From Gigaspora margarita (lineage: Eukaryota > Glomeromycota > Glomeromycetes > Diversisporales > Gigasporaceae), in contig WTPW01000881.1 of NCBI GenBank assembly GCA_009809945.1, positions 35,363 to 99,362 on the forward strand: 64,000 bases of DNA. The letters run 5' to 3'. The notes beneath the pieces are model-generated. The model did no database searches, was not told the DNA's origin, and was given only the letters and a program-made list of their open reading frames with translations. This document shows, piece after piece, positions 48,041-58,718 of this stretch. Every line of letters starts with the position of its first letter. The stretch's first letter is position 1. A program made the position numbers and the translations under genes.

Positions 48041-48733
48041 AAAAATTATAAAAGAAGGTTAGCCGGTTGTGGGTATTGAACCTCCGATTTTCGGGACTTA
48101 CAGCAATCCGGCTAACCTTCTTTTATAATTTTTAATTTAAAATTTTTAATCAACCGATTAAATTTTAACTTTAATAAAAGAAGGTTAGCCGGCTGTGGGT
48201 ATTGAACCTCCAATTAAATTTCCACATATATGTGATACATATACATTGTATATGTATGACACATACGTGAAATTTAATTGGACAATTTGGTAATACTAAT
48301 ATTCCTTTTATAAGTAAATATAATTTTTTGCATCAAGTCACAACTCCCTTAGTAAAGGAGTGCAGTGGCCCAGAAGATTGCTGTAAGTCCCGAAAATCGG
48401 AGGTTCAATACCTACAGCCAGCTAACTTCTTTTATAATTTTTAAAATTTTTTTTTTTTTAAAAATTTTTAATAAAAGAAGGTTAGCCGGCTGTTGGTATT
48501 GAACCTCCAATTAAATTTCCACATATGTGTCATACATATGTATAACACATACGTGAAATTTAATTGGACAATCTGGTGACACTAATATTCCTTTTATAGG
48601 TAAATATAATTTTTTACATCAAGTCACAACTCCCTTAGTACAGGAGTGCAGTGGCCCAGAAGGATTGCTTTAAGTCCCGAAAATCAGAGGTTCAATACCT
48701 ACAGCTGGCTAACCTTCTTTTATAATTTTTAAT
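48041..48733 (+). repeat. tRNA-like fold-back repeat cluster 1 (three units)
   Basis: Units at 48041-48137 (short derivative), 48171-48440 and 48466-48733. Each begins AAAGAAGGTTAGCCGGCTGT and ends with its complement. In the full units the right end reads as a tRNA-like block: A box GTGGCCCAGAAGGATTG, then GGAGGTTCAATACCCACAG with a B box. The middle holds a second palindrome, AAATTTCACATATGTGTCAT...; spacing between units is short. Confidence 0.75.
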
Positions 48734-49143
48734 AATTTTTTTTTGAAATATAATTAAAATAATACATGGTGAGTAAAAATTTGTATATAAATGAATACAA
48801 AGAATACAAATTAATGCAAATTTAGATTGATTACGCAAATTAAAACAAATTTCTAAAGGTAAAATTCACGTGTATTCTATAAATTTGACTGGCTAATAAT
48901 GTCGGATAGTGTGCTGAATTAAGTTTCCGAAAGAGAAAATGAATGAACATAAAGATGAGCAAGATTAGAACAAAATTTTTGAGTAAATTTTTGATGTTTT
49001 CCGAAACAAATAGCAAATTAATATAAAGTTAATATCTTATTACAAATTAATACAAATTTTGCAAATAAAGATTTTGTATAACAAAAAATTTTTACGGGGA
49101 TGGTGATCATTACCATGGTCATGTGATACACGTTCGCGTATAT

Positions 49144-49529
49144 TAGGGACATGGAAAAATATCGATTTGATTTGGCAAAAATATCTATCGATATAGTCAA
49201 AAATATCGATTTATATCGATATGCCCATGATTGACCAATAAGAATTTAAGATTTGGTGTAATATTAAATAACGTGATCAGTATCTAAATTCATGTTTTTC
49301 GGGAAGTTAACAGAAAATTTTGTTTGTTGATTGTTTACATTTCCGAAACCTGCCGACAGTTTAGATTGGCCAAATTCATATTGCCGGCCCAAATTATGCT
49401 TTTAATTTTGCCCGAAGTAGTGTAGTTACACTGCATAAAAAATTGCAAAAATATCGATTTCCCTATGATTTGGCCTAAAAATATCGATTTATATTGATCT
49501 ATATAAATCAATATTTTTCCGTGTCCCTG
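49144..49529. mobile_element. hAT-type MITE (TAGGGACATGG ends, ATATCGATTT repeats)
   Basis: 386 bp, TAGGGACATGGAAAAATATC and complement of CAGGGACACGGAAAAATATT. 8-bp flanks GCGTATAT and GCATATAT (one mismatch). The interior ends repeat AAATATCGATTTATATCGAT. Non-coding. Confidence 0.83.
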
Positions 49530-49579
49530 GCATATATACGTTACGTGATCATCTATCTAAAACTATGTTAACCACGGTA

Positions 49580-50050
49580 TATCTTTTTTACTTTTGTTTT
49601 TTTTACTTCTACAGTATTTGAATTTCTAATACTACACACAGATTTGCTTTCTTGCTAGCAGCTGTGTTTTTTTTTGTTACCATATTAACGTTTTTCTTGT
49701 AGTTTAGAGACACGGCGTGCATTCTTAGCTTTTTTTTTTTGCCTTAGCTCTATATCTGCTATTTGCATTGTCAATAGGCATTACTATGAATTGCTTGCTT
49801 GTTTCACCACCGTGTGTTTTCGTTACTGCCTTTTCATCACTGTGTGTCTTTACATTTAGTCACTGTGTTAGTGCTTTAGTGACGCGTCGTGCATTCTCAC
49901 AGCATTCGTGCATTCTCACAGCATTCGTGCATTCTCACAGCATTTCTCAATCTCTTGCTGTCACAAGTCTTTCTCTGCTGAATTTTCTCTTAGTGCTTTC
50001 TTAATCGTTGTGTTTATTTATTGTACATCTAGCGACACGCTTATAAAGGG
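49580..50050 (+). other. Leader/promoter region of the FAR1-domain gene
   Basis: T/C-rich sequence with a threefold 19-20-nt repeat of CACAGCATTCGTGCATTCT near 49890-49945, then GTGTTTATTTATTG and CTTATAAAGGG directly before the ATG. Pyrimidine-rich leaders and a TATAAA-like word suggest a promoter, but the assignment is inference. Confidence 0.4.
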
Positions 50051-50509
50051 ATGGAAGGTGAGTTGGTATCATGATTTCTTATTATTCCTTGTTATTAAAA
50101 TGTTTAACGCTTCTATGGTTGTTTGGATTTAGGTGTAAATTCATTAGAATCTTTTAACAGCTCTTTTATAGATTCAGAAACTACAAATGACATGGATGTA
50201 GAGTTAGTAACTTCGGAAACAAGTGAAATAACAGAATTAGAAAAACTGACGAACAGGACCTTCAAATCTCAGTACAGTAGGGCTTCATACTTGACATGGG
50301 ATTTAGCTGAGGCAAGTCTAAATAACTATGCCAAAGCTGTCAGATTTTCTTTACATCGAAAAAGGATGCAAACTAATAATGACGGCGAGATTCGACGATG
50401 TACGTTTGAGTGCACACACTCTGGGAAAAATATTAGTAATCAGGTGGTTGATCTTTCTCGTCAACGTAATAGTTCTAATTTATATTGTGAATGTTTTGAA
50501 AATGTGTAG
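50051..50509 (+). CDS. Short FAR1-type DNA-binding domain protein (one intron)
   Basis: ATGGAAG (50051-50057) joins across a 75-bp GTGAGT...TTTAG intron (50058-50132) to an exon reading to TAG at 50507-50509, about 127 residues. After an acidic Ser/Glu-rich leader (~45 residues) come LTWDLAEASLNNYAKAVRFS, RKRMQTNNDGEIRRCTFEC and HSGK. These are the landmarks of the FAR1/WRKY-GCM1-like zinc domain of MULE transposases and FAR1-related regulators. The last Cys pair appears as LYCECFENV. No transposase or SWIM domain follows, so this is a truncated MULE gene or a small domesticated DNA-binding protein. Start choice rests on the in-frame splice. Confidence 0.62.
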
Positions 50510-50510
50510 C

Positions 50511-50553
50511 AAGCTATCAAAATCGTGATTGTTAATTATGATTTTGATAGCTT
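50511..50553 (+). terminator. Perfect 14-bp hairpin right after the FAR1 stop
   Basis: AAGCTATCAAAATC and its complement GATTTTGATAGCTT are separated by 15 nt, starting one base after the stop codon. It could be a 3' end element or the scar of a small fold-back insertion that truncated the gene. Confidence 0.5.
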
Positions 50554-50559
50554 AGTAAC

Positions 50560-51180
50560 ACTTCATTTATTTATTAGGTAATAGAACGAAATCAAATATT
50601 CGATGTTAGATAAGTATTAAACATACATTCATATTCATAATTTTGTTTTTTTAGTGAATATGAACCCTAATTGTTTAGAATACTAACAGTACTACTTCAA
50701 TATTTAATTGGATAAGGCGATTCTTTATTCATTATGAAGCTTGGTATATATTTAAGCTAAAAGAAAAGTTTCAACTAATAATGTATGTTTTTTATGTTGG
50801 CAAACGTTGCCATTAAAAAAAGTTACCAAAAACTAGGATTTTTAGATATACGATCCGTGAGACTGCTGTCTAGCTGCTCGCTTCGCTCGCAGTGTATGGC
50901 AACTATGTGATGATAGGGTTATATTGAACAATTCATTAAACGATCCAGTATATAAGTACATTCCGACATATCGTTTATTGATCCAACGTATATAGTAAAT
51001 GCTTTGGGAAAAAATTCATGTAAATAAATAATAAATTATTTAAATTAAATACGTACGTACGTACATGCTATTACCATAACAATTTTTTTATATATTATTT
51101 GTGTATAAATACAGTAATATATAAATATTTATTTGGTCACGTGACCATAGTGATCATCACTATGGGTTATATTCTTTTTT
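50560..51180. other. AT-rich spacer
   Basis: No gene. Contains a TACGTACGTACGTAC run near 51050, and GGTCACGTGACCATAGTGATCATCACTATGGG near 51137, which includes an E-box-like CACGTG within a palindromic patch. Confidence 0.4.
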
Positions 51181-51189
51181 AAAAAAAAA

Positions 51190-52230
51190 TTTTTTTAATA
51201 AAAGAAGTTTTGCCGGCTGTGGGTATTGAACCTCCGATTTTTGGCACCAGATTGTCCAATTAAATTTCTACATATGTGTCATACATATACATTGTATATG
51301 TATGACACATACATGAAATTTAATTGGACAATCTGGTGATATTAATATTCCTTTTATAGGTAAATATAATTTTTTACATCAAGTCACAACTCTCTTAGTA
51401 CAGGAGTGCAGTGGCCCAGAAGGATTGCTATAAGTCCCGAAATCGGAGGTTCAATACCCACAGCCAGCTAACCTTCTTTTATAATTTTTAATAATTTTTT
51501 TTTTTAAAAATTTTTAATAAAAGAAGGTTAGCCGGCTGTGGATATTGAACCTCCAATTAAATTTCCACATATGTGTCATACATATACATATATATGTATT
51601 AGGGTGTCCAGGATTATGCGATGCGATATTATGCGCATAATTTGCTATTTTTCGCATCGCATATGCTTCGCATAAACAAGCAAAAAAAAGCATAAATCAC
51701 GTGAATAAAAGTTGATTGGTTGTTGGGAATATGTTAACTTCATCCGGCAAGCTTTAAATTTGTAATTTAGGTGACAGAGTGATGATAGAATGTAGGTCCC
51801 GAAAAGTTCCGATGTGGAAAATGAATAAACTTAAATTACGAGCATAGTTGGAGCAAAATTTTTGGTGAACGTCCGAAAAAATCCGAAAAACAGAACTAAA
51901 AGAATTAATTACATATAATAAAAATCGCATAATCGACCTAATTGATCGCATAATTTTAAATTTATTTCGCATCCATCGCATAATCAACCTCAGTTCGGCC
52001 GCATAATTTACCTCATCGCATCGCATAATCCTGGACACCCTAATATGTATGACACATATGTGAAATTTAATTGGACAACCTAGTGATACTAATATTCCTT
52101 TTATAGGTAAATAAAATTTTTTACATCAAGTCACAACTCCTTTAGTACAGGAGTGCAGTGGCCCAGAAGGATTGCTGTAAGTCCTGAAAATTGGAGGTTC
52201 AATACCCATAGCTGGCTAACTTTCTTTTAT
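51190..52230 (+). repeat. tRNA-like fold-back repeat cluster 2 (two units)
   Basis: Units at 51190-51490 and 51512-52230 (the second split by the MITE 51600-52042). Same architecture as 48041-48733. The A box lies at 51411-51425 and the B box GGTTCAATACC at 51448-51458 in the first; the second has them at about 52158 and 52195. CAGTGGCCCAGAAGGATTGC and GGAGGTTCAATACC are shared by all full units. Confidence 0.75.
51600..52042. mobile_element. hAT-type MITE (TAGGGTGTCCAGG ends)
   Basis: 443 bp, inverted ends TAGGGTGTCCAGGATTATGC and complement, dense ATGCGATGCGAT/ATCGCATCGCAT words, perfect 8-bp duplication ATATGTAT (51592-51599, 52043-52050). The open frame within is composed of the repeats. 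Confidence 0.88.
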
Positions 52231-52249
52231 AATTTTTAATAATTTTTTA

Positions 52250-52740
52250 ATTTTTTTATTAATGCTTCTGTTTTGATCTTAATATAAACAGATCTACATA
52301 TGAAAATTGACCAATCAAAAAACAACATGTAATGATCCTTTTTTAAAATTTGATATTTTTATATCTTCTAGTGAAGGTTTTTAAACAACTACGATCAAAC
52401 CTAATAAAATATTTTTTATTTTAATAATACAAGCTTGTAGGATTGAAATAAAAAATATTTTATTGAGTTTTATCTAGTAATTATCAAGAAAACTATCATT
52501 TAATTTTTTTAAAATAAATATAGAAAATTAAAAATTCTGAAAAAAATTTTTCAATAACTACTAAACCAAATTTGATGAAAATTTTTTTTATTTCAATTCT
52601 ACAGGTTTGTAAAATAAAATTATTATTTTTTTTTACTATGATCAATTTTATAAATAAATTAGTTATTTTATAGTAATTTTTGTATTTTATGATATGCCAT
52701 ATCTATAATTTATAATTGTAAAATACTATATTATTAAAGT
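52250..52740. other. AT-rich spacer with loose palindromes
   Basis: TTTTATTTCAATTCTACAGG and near-complement around 52440 and 52600 form a weak inverted repeat. The same words recur in the palindrome at 55372-55790. No coding. Confidence 0.35.
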
Positions 52741-52749
52741 GATTTTTTA

Positions 52750-53300
52750 ATATTGTTTTATAATAATTTATTAGATAAATTTTTTTTTGAATTGCTATAG
52801 TTGTACAAAGACTTATTAAGCAGATTTTTTTTGAATTGTTATAGTTGTGTAAAGACTTATTAGACAAATTTTTTTTTGAATTGTCATAGTTGCACAAAGA
52901 CTTATTAGGTGTTTTTTTTGAATTGTTATAGTTGTGTGAAGACTTATTAGACAATTTTTTTTTTGAATTGCCATAGTTGTATGAATACTTATTAAACAAA
53001 TTTTTTTGTTTTTGAATTGTTATAGTTGTGCGAAGACTTATTAGGCCAAAATTTTTTTGAATTGTCATAGTTGTACAAAAACTTATTAGAGCAAAAACTT
53101 TATTGAATTGTCATAGTTGCACAAAGACTTATTAGAGCAAAATTTTTTTTGAATTGTCATAATTGCACAAAGACTTATTAGGCTTTTTTTTTTAATTGTT
53201 ATAGTTGTATAAAGACTTAATAAACAAATTTATTTTTTTTGAATTGCTATAGTTATACAAAGTCTTATTAGAGCAGAATTTTTTTTTTGAATTGTCATAC
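52750..53300. repeat. ~57-bp tandem repeat, about ten copies
   Basis: Units of AATTGTTATAGTTGTGCAAA + GACTTATTAGACAAATT plus a T-run, head to tail. The minus-strand frame reads as SNKSLHNYNNSKK repeats and is a by-product of the array, not a gene. Confidence 0.85.
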
Positions 53301-53484
53301 AGCTTCATTAACCAGGTACTTAAGACTTGGATTTTATTAACAGAAACTAATTGCAAGATTTAGTAAAAGACAAGATATATAATATTACAGTTTATAATAT
53401 AGTTTCTTGGGCGCACACTTCATATTTCAGAGTTTATTAAATATATTCTTGGGAAGCACAGCGAAAATATTTCTATATTTAGAG

Positions 53485-54575
53485 TATGGCGACATAGTGA
53501 AGTTGGGTTGTTGTTACCCCCTAAGCAACAGGTGCAGAGTTCGAATCCTACTGGAAACAGTTTTGAAAATTGTATTTGTGTTATAGTAACTGATCTGTGC
53601 TTCAACTAATTGGATCTTTGATCTGTAGCCCAGGTGATACCAAGTTATTGTAAGCTGACTAACTTGTGTAAAGTTACATGAGAGAAAAAAAGTCCTGGGA
53701 ATTAGCAGAATGGAACCCACTTGGCAAGACCCAAGTGAAAAAGTACTGATTTTTGATGGTACTGGGAAAAAGGATCTTGGACAGGGACTGACTAGAAGCA
53801 AACTGACAATAAAAAGGGTTGGAGGACCTACCAACCAGACTGCCAAAGTCATACCAAAGAAAAAGAACATGTGTTTCAAAAGCATGTACCAAGGTGAGGG
53901 AAACTATAAGGCATTCTAAAGCTGTAGGGTTGTTAATGGAGCACTCCGTTTACTTCATTTTAATAGTAATACTCCGGAGTATTCCTATTAAAATGAAGTA
54001 AATGGAGTGCTCCATTAACAACCCTATAAAGCTGGGCTGACCAACCCTTCTGGGTCTTAGGATTGGGAGTTGGAAAGTGACTAGAGAAAAGGAACCAGAA
54101 GAGTAACTGACTAGTGCTAGGGTTGGGGAACCTCACAAGGGCAGAATTAGGTAATTATAGCAGTTTAAGGATAATCTCTGACTGCAAGTAGTTCATCTTG
54201 GTGAATGCGTATGTTACTGAAAGTATAGGTGAATATCTAGGTGGGACAGGTACCACTCTATCAGGTTTACCACAGGGTCAAATGCTCTTCACAAATCAGA
54301 GTTTGGCTAAAGTCTCAGGGACTTTAAATAGCAAATTACTCATAAAAGGGTATATTAAAAGGAACATAGGACATGGGTAGTAATCAGAGAGTTTAAATAG
54401 GCAATCCCATAGTTGGGTTGTAGGTATAGCAACTAGTGTAAAATGACACCAAAAGTGTAAGTGGCTAGTTGTACTCTTGTTATACAAATGTAATATGTGG
54501 TGTGGTTATGTTAACTGGGTCAACCTGTTTGTACCAATAAGTGCTAGGATACCTAAGTGGTCACTTTAATATTAA
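53485..54575 (+). mobile_element. tRNA-headed retroposon (long SINE-like), copy 1
   Basis: Head 53487-53560 is tRNA-like, with A box TAGTGAAGTTGG at 53495-53506 and B box GAGTTCGAATCC at 53537-53548. An unusually long (~1 kb) non-coding body follows, ending in an A-rich tail. The body aligns along its whole length with the minus-strand copy 57286-58661 (shared ATAGCAGTTTAAG.ATAATCTC, CCAAAGAAAAA, GGAAACTATAA). TATATTTAGAG before and CATATTTAAAG after may be a worn duplication. A palindromic MITE (53925-54026) interrupts the body. Confidence 0.75.
53925..54026. mobile_element. 102-bp fully palindromic hAT-type MITE
   Basis: TAGGGTTGTTAATGGAGCAC mirrored to the right end, with ACTCCGGAGTA at the centre. 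Perfect 8-bp duplication TAAAGCTG (53917-53924, 54027-54034). The whole element would form one hairpin. Confidence 0.9.
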
Positions 54576-54579
54576 AAAA

Positions 54580-55370
54580 AATATATATATATATTTTCAT
54601 ATTTAAAGCATCAAATTATCAAGTGAAAATTTATTTAAACCCTTGTTTCAAAGTCTAATATGTTATATAATTACATTTACAATATTAATTTTTGAATCAC
54701 TGATTGTTGTAAAAAAAAACACCCTATTATTGCATACTATACAGCAATAACTGCCATATCATATGCCTAAAATATACTTGTATACTTTTCTAGTGAGTGA
54801 AAGGGTTAGCATATTTTAAGCATATAATACTTTATGTATTTTATGTTCTTTTTCTAATTGTTCAATGACCCAGCTATACTGGCTAAAATTACTGACCAAT
54901 CAGAATTATTCATAAAATACTATAGTTATTGCATGCTTCATATGCAATAACTATTTAGTATTGCTTGCTACAAATATTAATTGTGACTTTTTTATAGTAC
55001 AATGAGGGTTGCTACTTATCATCCAATTTTATAATTAAAAAGTTAAAAATAATACAAGTTATAAAAATATCAAATGTTGCAAAATTGCAGTATAATATAA
55101 ATTATAATCTAATATATATGCTTATTTTTGTGATATTAAAATATATTATATATTTTATAAAATAATGATATAATTATTTTATTATATGTAGTTTATATTA
55201 CATAGTAAATAATATTAATTTATTATAATAATAATTATATAGACTTTGACCTTGAAACTCTGCGATCTTATATCTTCCTGTAGTAAAAAGAATATTACAA
55301 AGGTTGCAAATAATCTAAAAAAATGCAAAGTTGTGACTTTGTAGCAGACAACTCTAATTAAAATAAATAA
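54580..55370. other. AT-rich spacer with inverted ATTGCATA/CAATAACT words
   Basis: Near 54725-54965 TATTATTGCATACTATACAG and TAGTTATTGCATGC...GCAATAACTA form a loose inverted repeat that could be a worn MITE. Nothing coding. Confidence 0.35.
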
Positions 55371-55371
55371 A

Positions 55372-55690
55372 ATATATATATATTGAATTCAGATTAGTAT
55401 TGTTGAAAAATATTGACTAAGATTTAAAAAAGTCATAGCTTTTTTTTTATAAACACCAAAATTTTGAATAAAGATTATTTGGCACATATCTGATTAAATT
55501 TGATCAAACTTTTTTATTTTAATTTGAAGAGATTATAGAATTAAAATAAAAAATTTTTAATTAAATTTGATCAGGTATATGCTAAGTAATTTTTAGTTTT
55601 GGTATCTGTAAGAAAGAAGCTATGACTTTTTTAAATCTTAATCAATATTCTCAACAATACTAATCTAAATTCGATATATATATATATTAT
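55372..55690. repeat. ~315-bp long palindrome
   Basis: TATATATATTGAATTCAGATTAGTATTG at the left mirrors CAATACTAATCTAAATTCGATATATA at the right. Arms remain pairable through AAGTCATAGCTTYTTTT and TTAAATTTGATCA to a centre near 55535. AT-rich, with no TSD seen because of the flanking TATATA. Confidence 0.75.
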
Positions 55691-55914
55691 TTTAATTCTA
55701 TAGACCTGTAGAATTGAAATAAAAAAAATTTTTTATCGAATTTGGTTTAGTAGTTAGGTATTAAGAAATTTTCATTTATACATAATAATGTAATATTTAT
55801 TGCTAAGATAGGTCTCAATATTATAGAAATATATTTACCAATTATTATAGTTATTAAAAATACAATCATTAAATATAATTCAATATATGAAATGCATAAT
55901 ATAATAAAGCAATC

Positions 55915-57270
55915 TGTAGATCTTATTAGATCAAGCTATACCTGCTAAATTATTAATCCATATTCTAGAAAAATGAATAAAAGAAGGCAAAGAAAGATTC
56001 GAAAATGAAGCCTATCATAATGTTATTAAATTTAAAAATATTTTTAATCAATTTGCAGACTTTGCCAATAATATTTTACAATTCTTTACTATCAAAATTC
56101 TTTTTTCTGCTAAAAATATACAGGAAAATTTTCAAAAATTAGCGAAAGAATTTGATATATGTATAAATAACTATTTATTACAAGTAGCAATATCTGGATA
56201 AACAAAAGATTAAATTTGATCTTAAAATATAATAGAGGTATTTATAATTATTGCTATCTTCTTTTTGAATTATAAGAATTTTATTTATATATAAAACTAT
56301 TATTCTTTTAGCACCTTCAGAAAATTGTCAATTAAGTATACAAGAAATGAAATAAGTTTAGAAAAAGAAACTTCAAATATTCAAGTAAAACAGATTGATT
56401 AATCAAAAAAACAGATTCTTTTTATCTTCTAAGAATAACGATTTTTACAGTTCAGAACATCTATCTATAGTTAGAAAATATTTTAATGAAAATGAACTAG
56501 CTTGTTTTGAAACTTTGAATAGAACTAATTTAACAAAAATTTAATCAAATTTGATAAAAATTTTTTAAATCAATTTTATAATCTTATATAATTAATTTAA
56601 AAAAAAATTTATCAAATTTATCAAGTTCTTTTTAAGCTATTTTAATTTAAACTTTTAAAAAAAGTTACTAAAAAATTTGCTTGATTTCTATTAACTCATC
56701 CCATATTCAAAATTTAAATACAATTCAGAAATATTTACTGATCCTTGCAAAACTAAGTGAATCACAACCACAACATATTTTTCGATTTTATAGGTTAACA
56801 TGTATTAATAATTGTGAGTTTATAATCCATGAATAGGCTTCATACGAAATCTAAAAGAAGTTTATATAATAAATATCAAATATCTGTTATCAAAAAAGTA
56901 CAAATAGTATTTGATATTTATAATAGTTTTAGTTTTTTTCATCATGTTAATATTTTTCATTATGATGTTAGATATGAAAATATAATGGTGAACAAATATA
57001 TATATATTAAATTTTTATAAAGTTATCAGATTTTATTTACTTTAATAATTGAAATTTATAGCAGATGACAAAATATATAGAGCCAAAAAATCAAAATTTA
57101 AATATTCACAATTTACAAATGCAAAAAGTTCAGATATATTCAAAGATTTCATATTAATTATTAATTGAATAGCTTCTGAAAAAATCTCAGAAAATCAGAA
57201 AGCAACAGAAATAAAATTCTTTAAAAATTCTGAATATTCATATAAATATGAAATATTTTGGTATATTTTA
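55915..57270 (+). pseudogene. Decayed host protein kinase (TKL/Ser-Thr type of AMF expansion)
   Basis: Fragments in order: an N-terminal helical region (GKERFENEAYHNVIKFKNI, then KNIQENFQKLAKEFDIC near 56110-56160), and a kinase-lobe fragment at 56829-57020 with YNKYQISVIKKVQIVFDI then FFHHVNIFHYDVRYENIMVN. The latter corresponds to the catalytic-loop HxD...N motif (here HYDVRYEN). A later block near 57235-57260 (YSYKYEIFWYILF) resembles the region that follows the activation segment. Many stops and frame changes separate the blocks. The 3' end is lost where the tRNA-headed retroposon inserted at 57271. The family is inferred from motif resemblance to the large kinase expansions known in Glomeromycotina. 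Confidence 0.65.
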
Positions 57271-57285
57271 TTTACATTAATTTGT

Positions 57286-58661
57286 TTTTTTTTTGGTTTC
57301 AAAGTACCTGCCTTGGGACTTAGAATTTTATTTAAGATATTAGAGCTATTAGTGATCCATATGAGAATTACTAGTATTTGTTACATAGACAAGAATACAA
57401 CTAGTCTTACCTGCAACTTTTGGTTGTCTATTAAGTAGCTACCCAAAGGTTCTACACTAGCTGTCATATCTGCAACCCATATATTGGCATTGTTTATTTA
57501 AATCCTCTGGTCTCTGTTTTTTCTGCCAACCCATTTTGTATTACTAGAATGCATTATTCTAGATGCTTTTTTATTTACCTTCAAACTTAGCCAGGTATTC
57601 CTGGTCCTATTATTCTCAACAGGAAATTTGGTAGAGCAATACTGTTTCCAGTACTAGTATTACCTACATTTCATTAATTTACACATTTACTAAGGCTTAT
57701 ATTTGCAGTTAGAGATTATTCTTAAACTGCTATCGTTACCTACTTTTGCTTTTGTAAAGTTCACCAAACCCAGCACTACCATTTTCCTACTAGGATTCTT
57801 TTCTTTAGAATTCCAAACCACCAATCTAGTTACCCTAGAAGGATCAGTTAGTCAGGCTTTAGGTTGCCTTTATAGTTTCTCTTTTTTTAGTACCTACTTC
57901 TATGATATATATTTTTTTCTTTGGTACAACTCTAGTAGCCAGATTGGTAGGCCCTTTTTTGCCATAAAGGCTTTTGCTTATTCATTCTTCTAGTCAATTA
58001 CTATCTGATTCCTGTAGTAATATCAAAAATCCTGCTATCTCTTTATTTAGATCTTGTCAAGTCTGTTTCTGCTCCTGCTTTGTTTTTGGGATTTTTGTGC
58101 TTTTTTTTCTTATATAATAGTACCCAAGTCAGTCAGCTTCCAGTTGTTCAATCACTTTCTTTTCTCTCATATAATATTATTCAAATCAGTTAGCTCCTGA
58201 TAATTTGATAAGACCCAGGTTACAAATCCTTTGACTTAACTTTGTATTGCAAGAATTATGCAGTTACACTATAATGCAGATAGTGTAATATTAAAAGTAA
58301 AACTTTCCTCCTGTGAAAATTGAACTTGGAGCTGTTTCATTATATAGCTTAAAGCAGTATTGTAATAGGACAGCTTTGGACAATAATTTGAACAATTTTG
58401 AACGATTTGAACAATTAAATAAAGTAAAATCACTTAAAATTTTATTAAGATAACCTATTTTAATTTTAACTAGAATATATTTAGTATCTAAAAAAATATA
58501 TAGTTATATATTTTTTAAATAAATTTATTAATTATTAAAGCCTGAACAAGCTTTGGGCAATCTTGGACGTAAACAAGCCAAAAAAGGCTATAAATAGCCA
58601 AAATGTACAATACTGCTTGGAGGTGACAACAACCCAACTATACTATGTTGCTACATCCCTT
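57286..58661 (-). mobile_element. tRNA-headed retroposon (long SINE-like), copy 2
   Basis: Minus-strand copy with a perfect 15-bp duplication TTTACATTAATTTGT (57271-57285, 58662-58676) and a T-run at 57286-57294 (poly(A) on minus). These are the marks of LINE-driven retroposition. The tRNA-like head (58615-58661: CAACATAGTATAGTTGGGTT on minus) is separated from its second half by a MITE at 58355-58615. Without it the element is ~1.1 kb. No long reading frame on either strand. Confidence 0.85.
58355..58615. mobile_element. hAT-like MITE (CAGTATTG ends) in the retroposon head
   Basis: 261 bp, CAGTATTGTAATAGGACAGC and complement of CAGTATTGTACATTTTGGC. Flanks CTTAAAG and CTTGGAG are partly alike. 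CTTTGGACAATAATTTGAAC-like inverted words inside. Confidence 0.6.
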
Positions 58662-58718
58662 TTTACATTAATTTGTATAAATTGTTTTTGCTATTTTTGC
58701 TATCAATTCACATGGATT

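Noticed and set aside
50840-50900. GC-richer CGCTTCGCTCGCAGT patch as an RNA gene
   Set aside because: Short self-complementary patch without A/B boxes or other RNA signals.
51754-52038. 94-codon minus-strand frame
   Set aside because: Lies wholly in the 443-bp MITE and reflects its GCGATGCGAT repeats.
52703-53068. 121-codon SNKSLHNYNNSKK repeat protein
   Set aside because: Direct product of the ~57-bp tandem repeat with T-runs; unit changes shift the frame.
53487-53560. Functional tRNA gene
   Set aside because: A and B boxes are present but stems do not close well by eye and the block heads a repeated ~1-kb retroposon, so it is scored as a SINE-like head instead.
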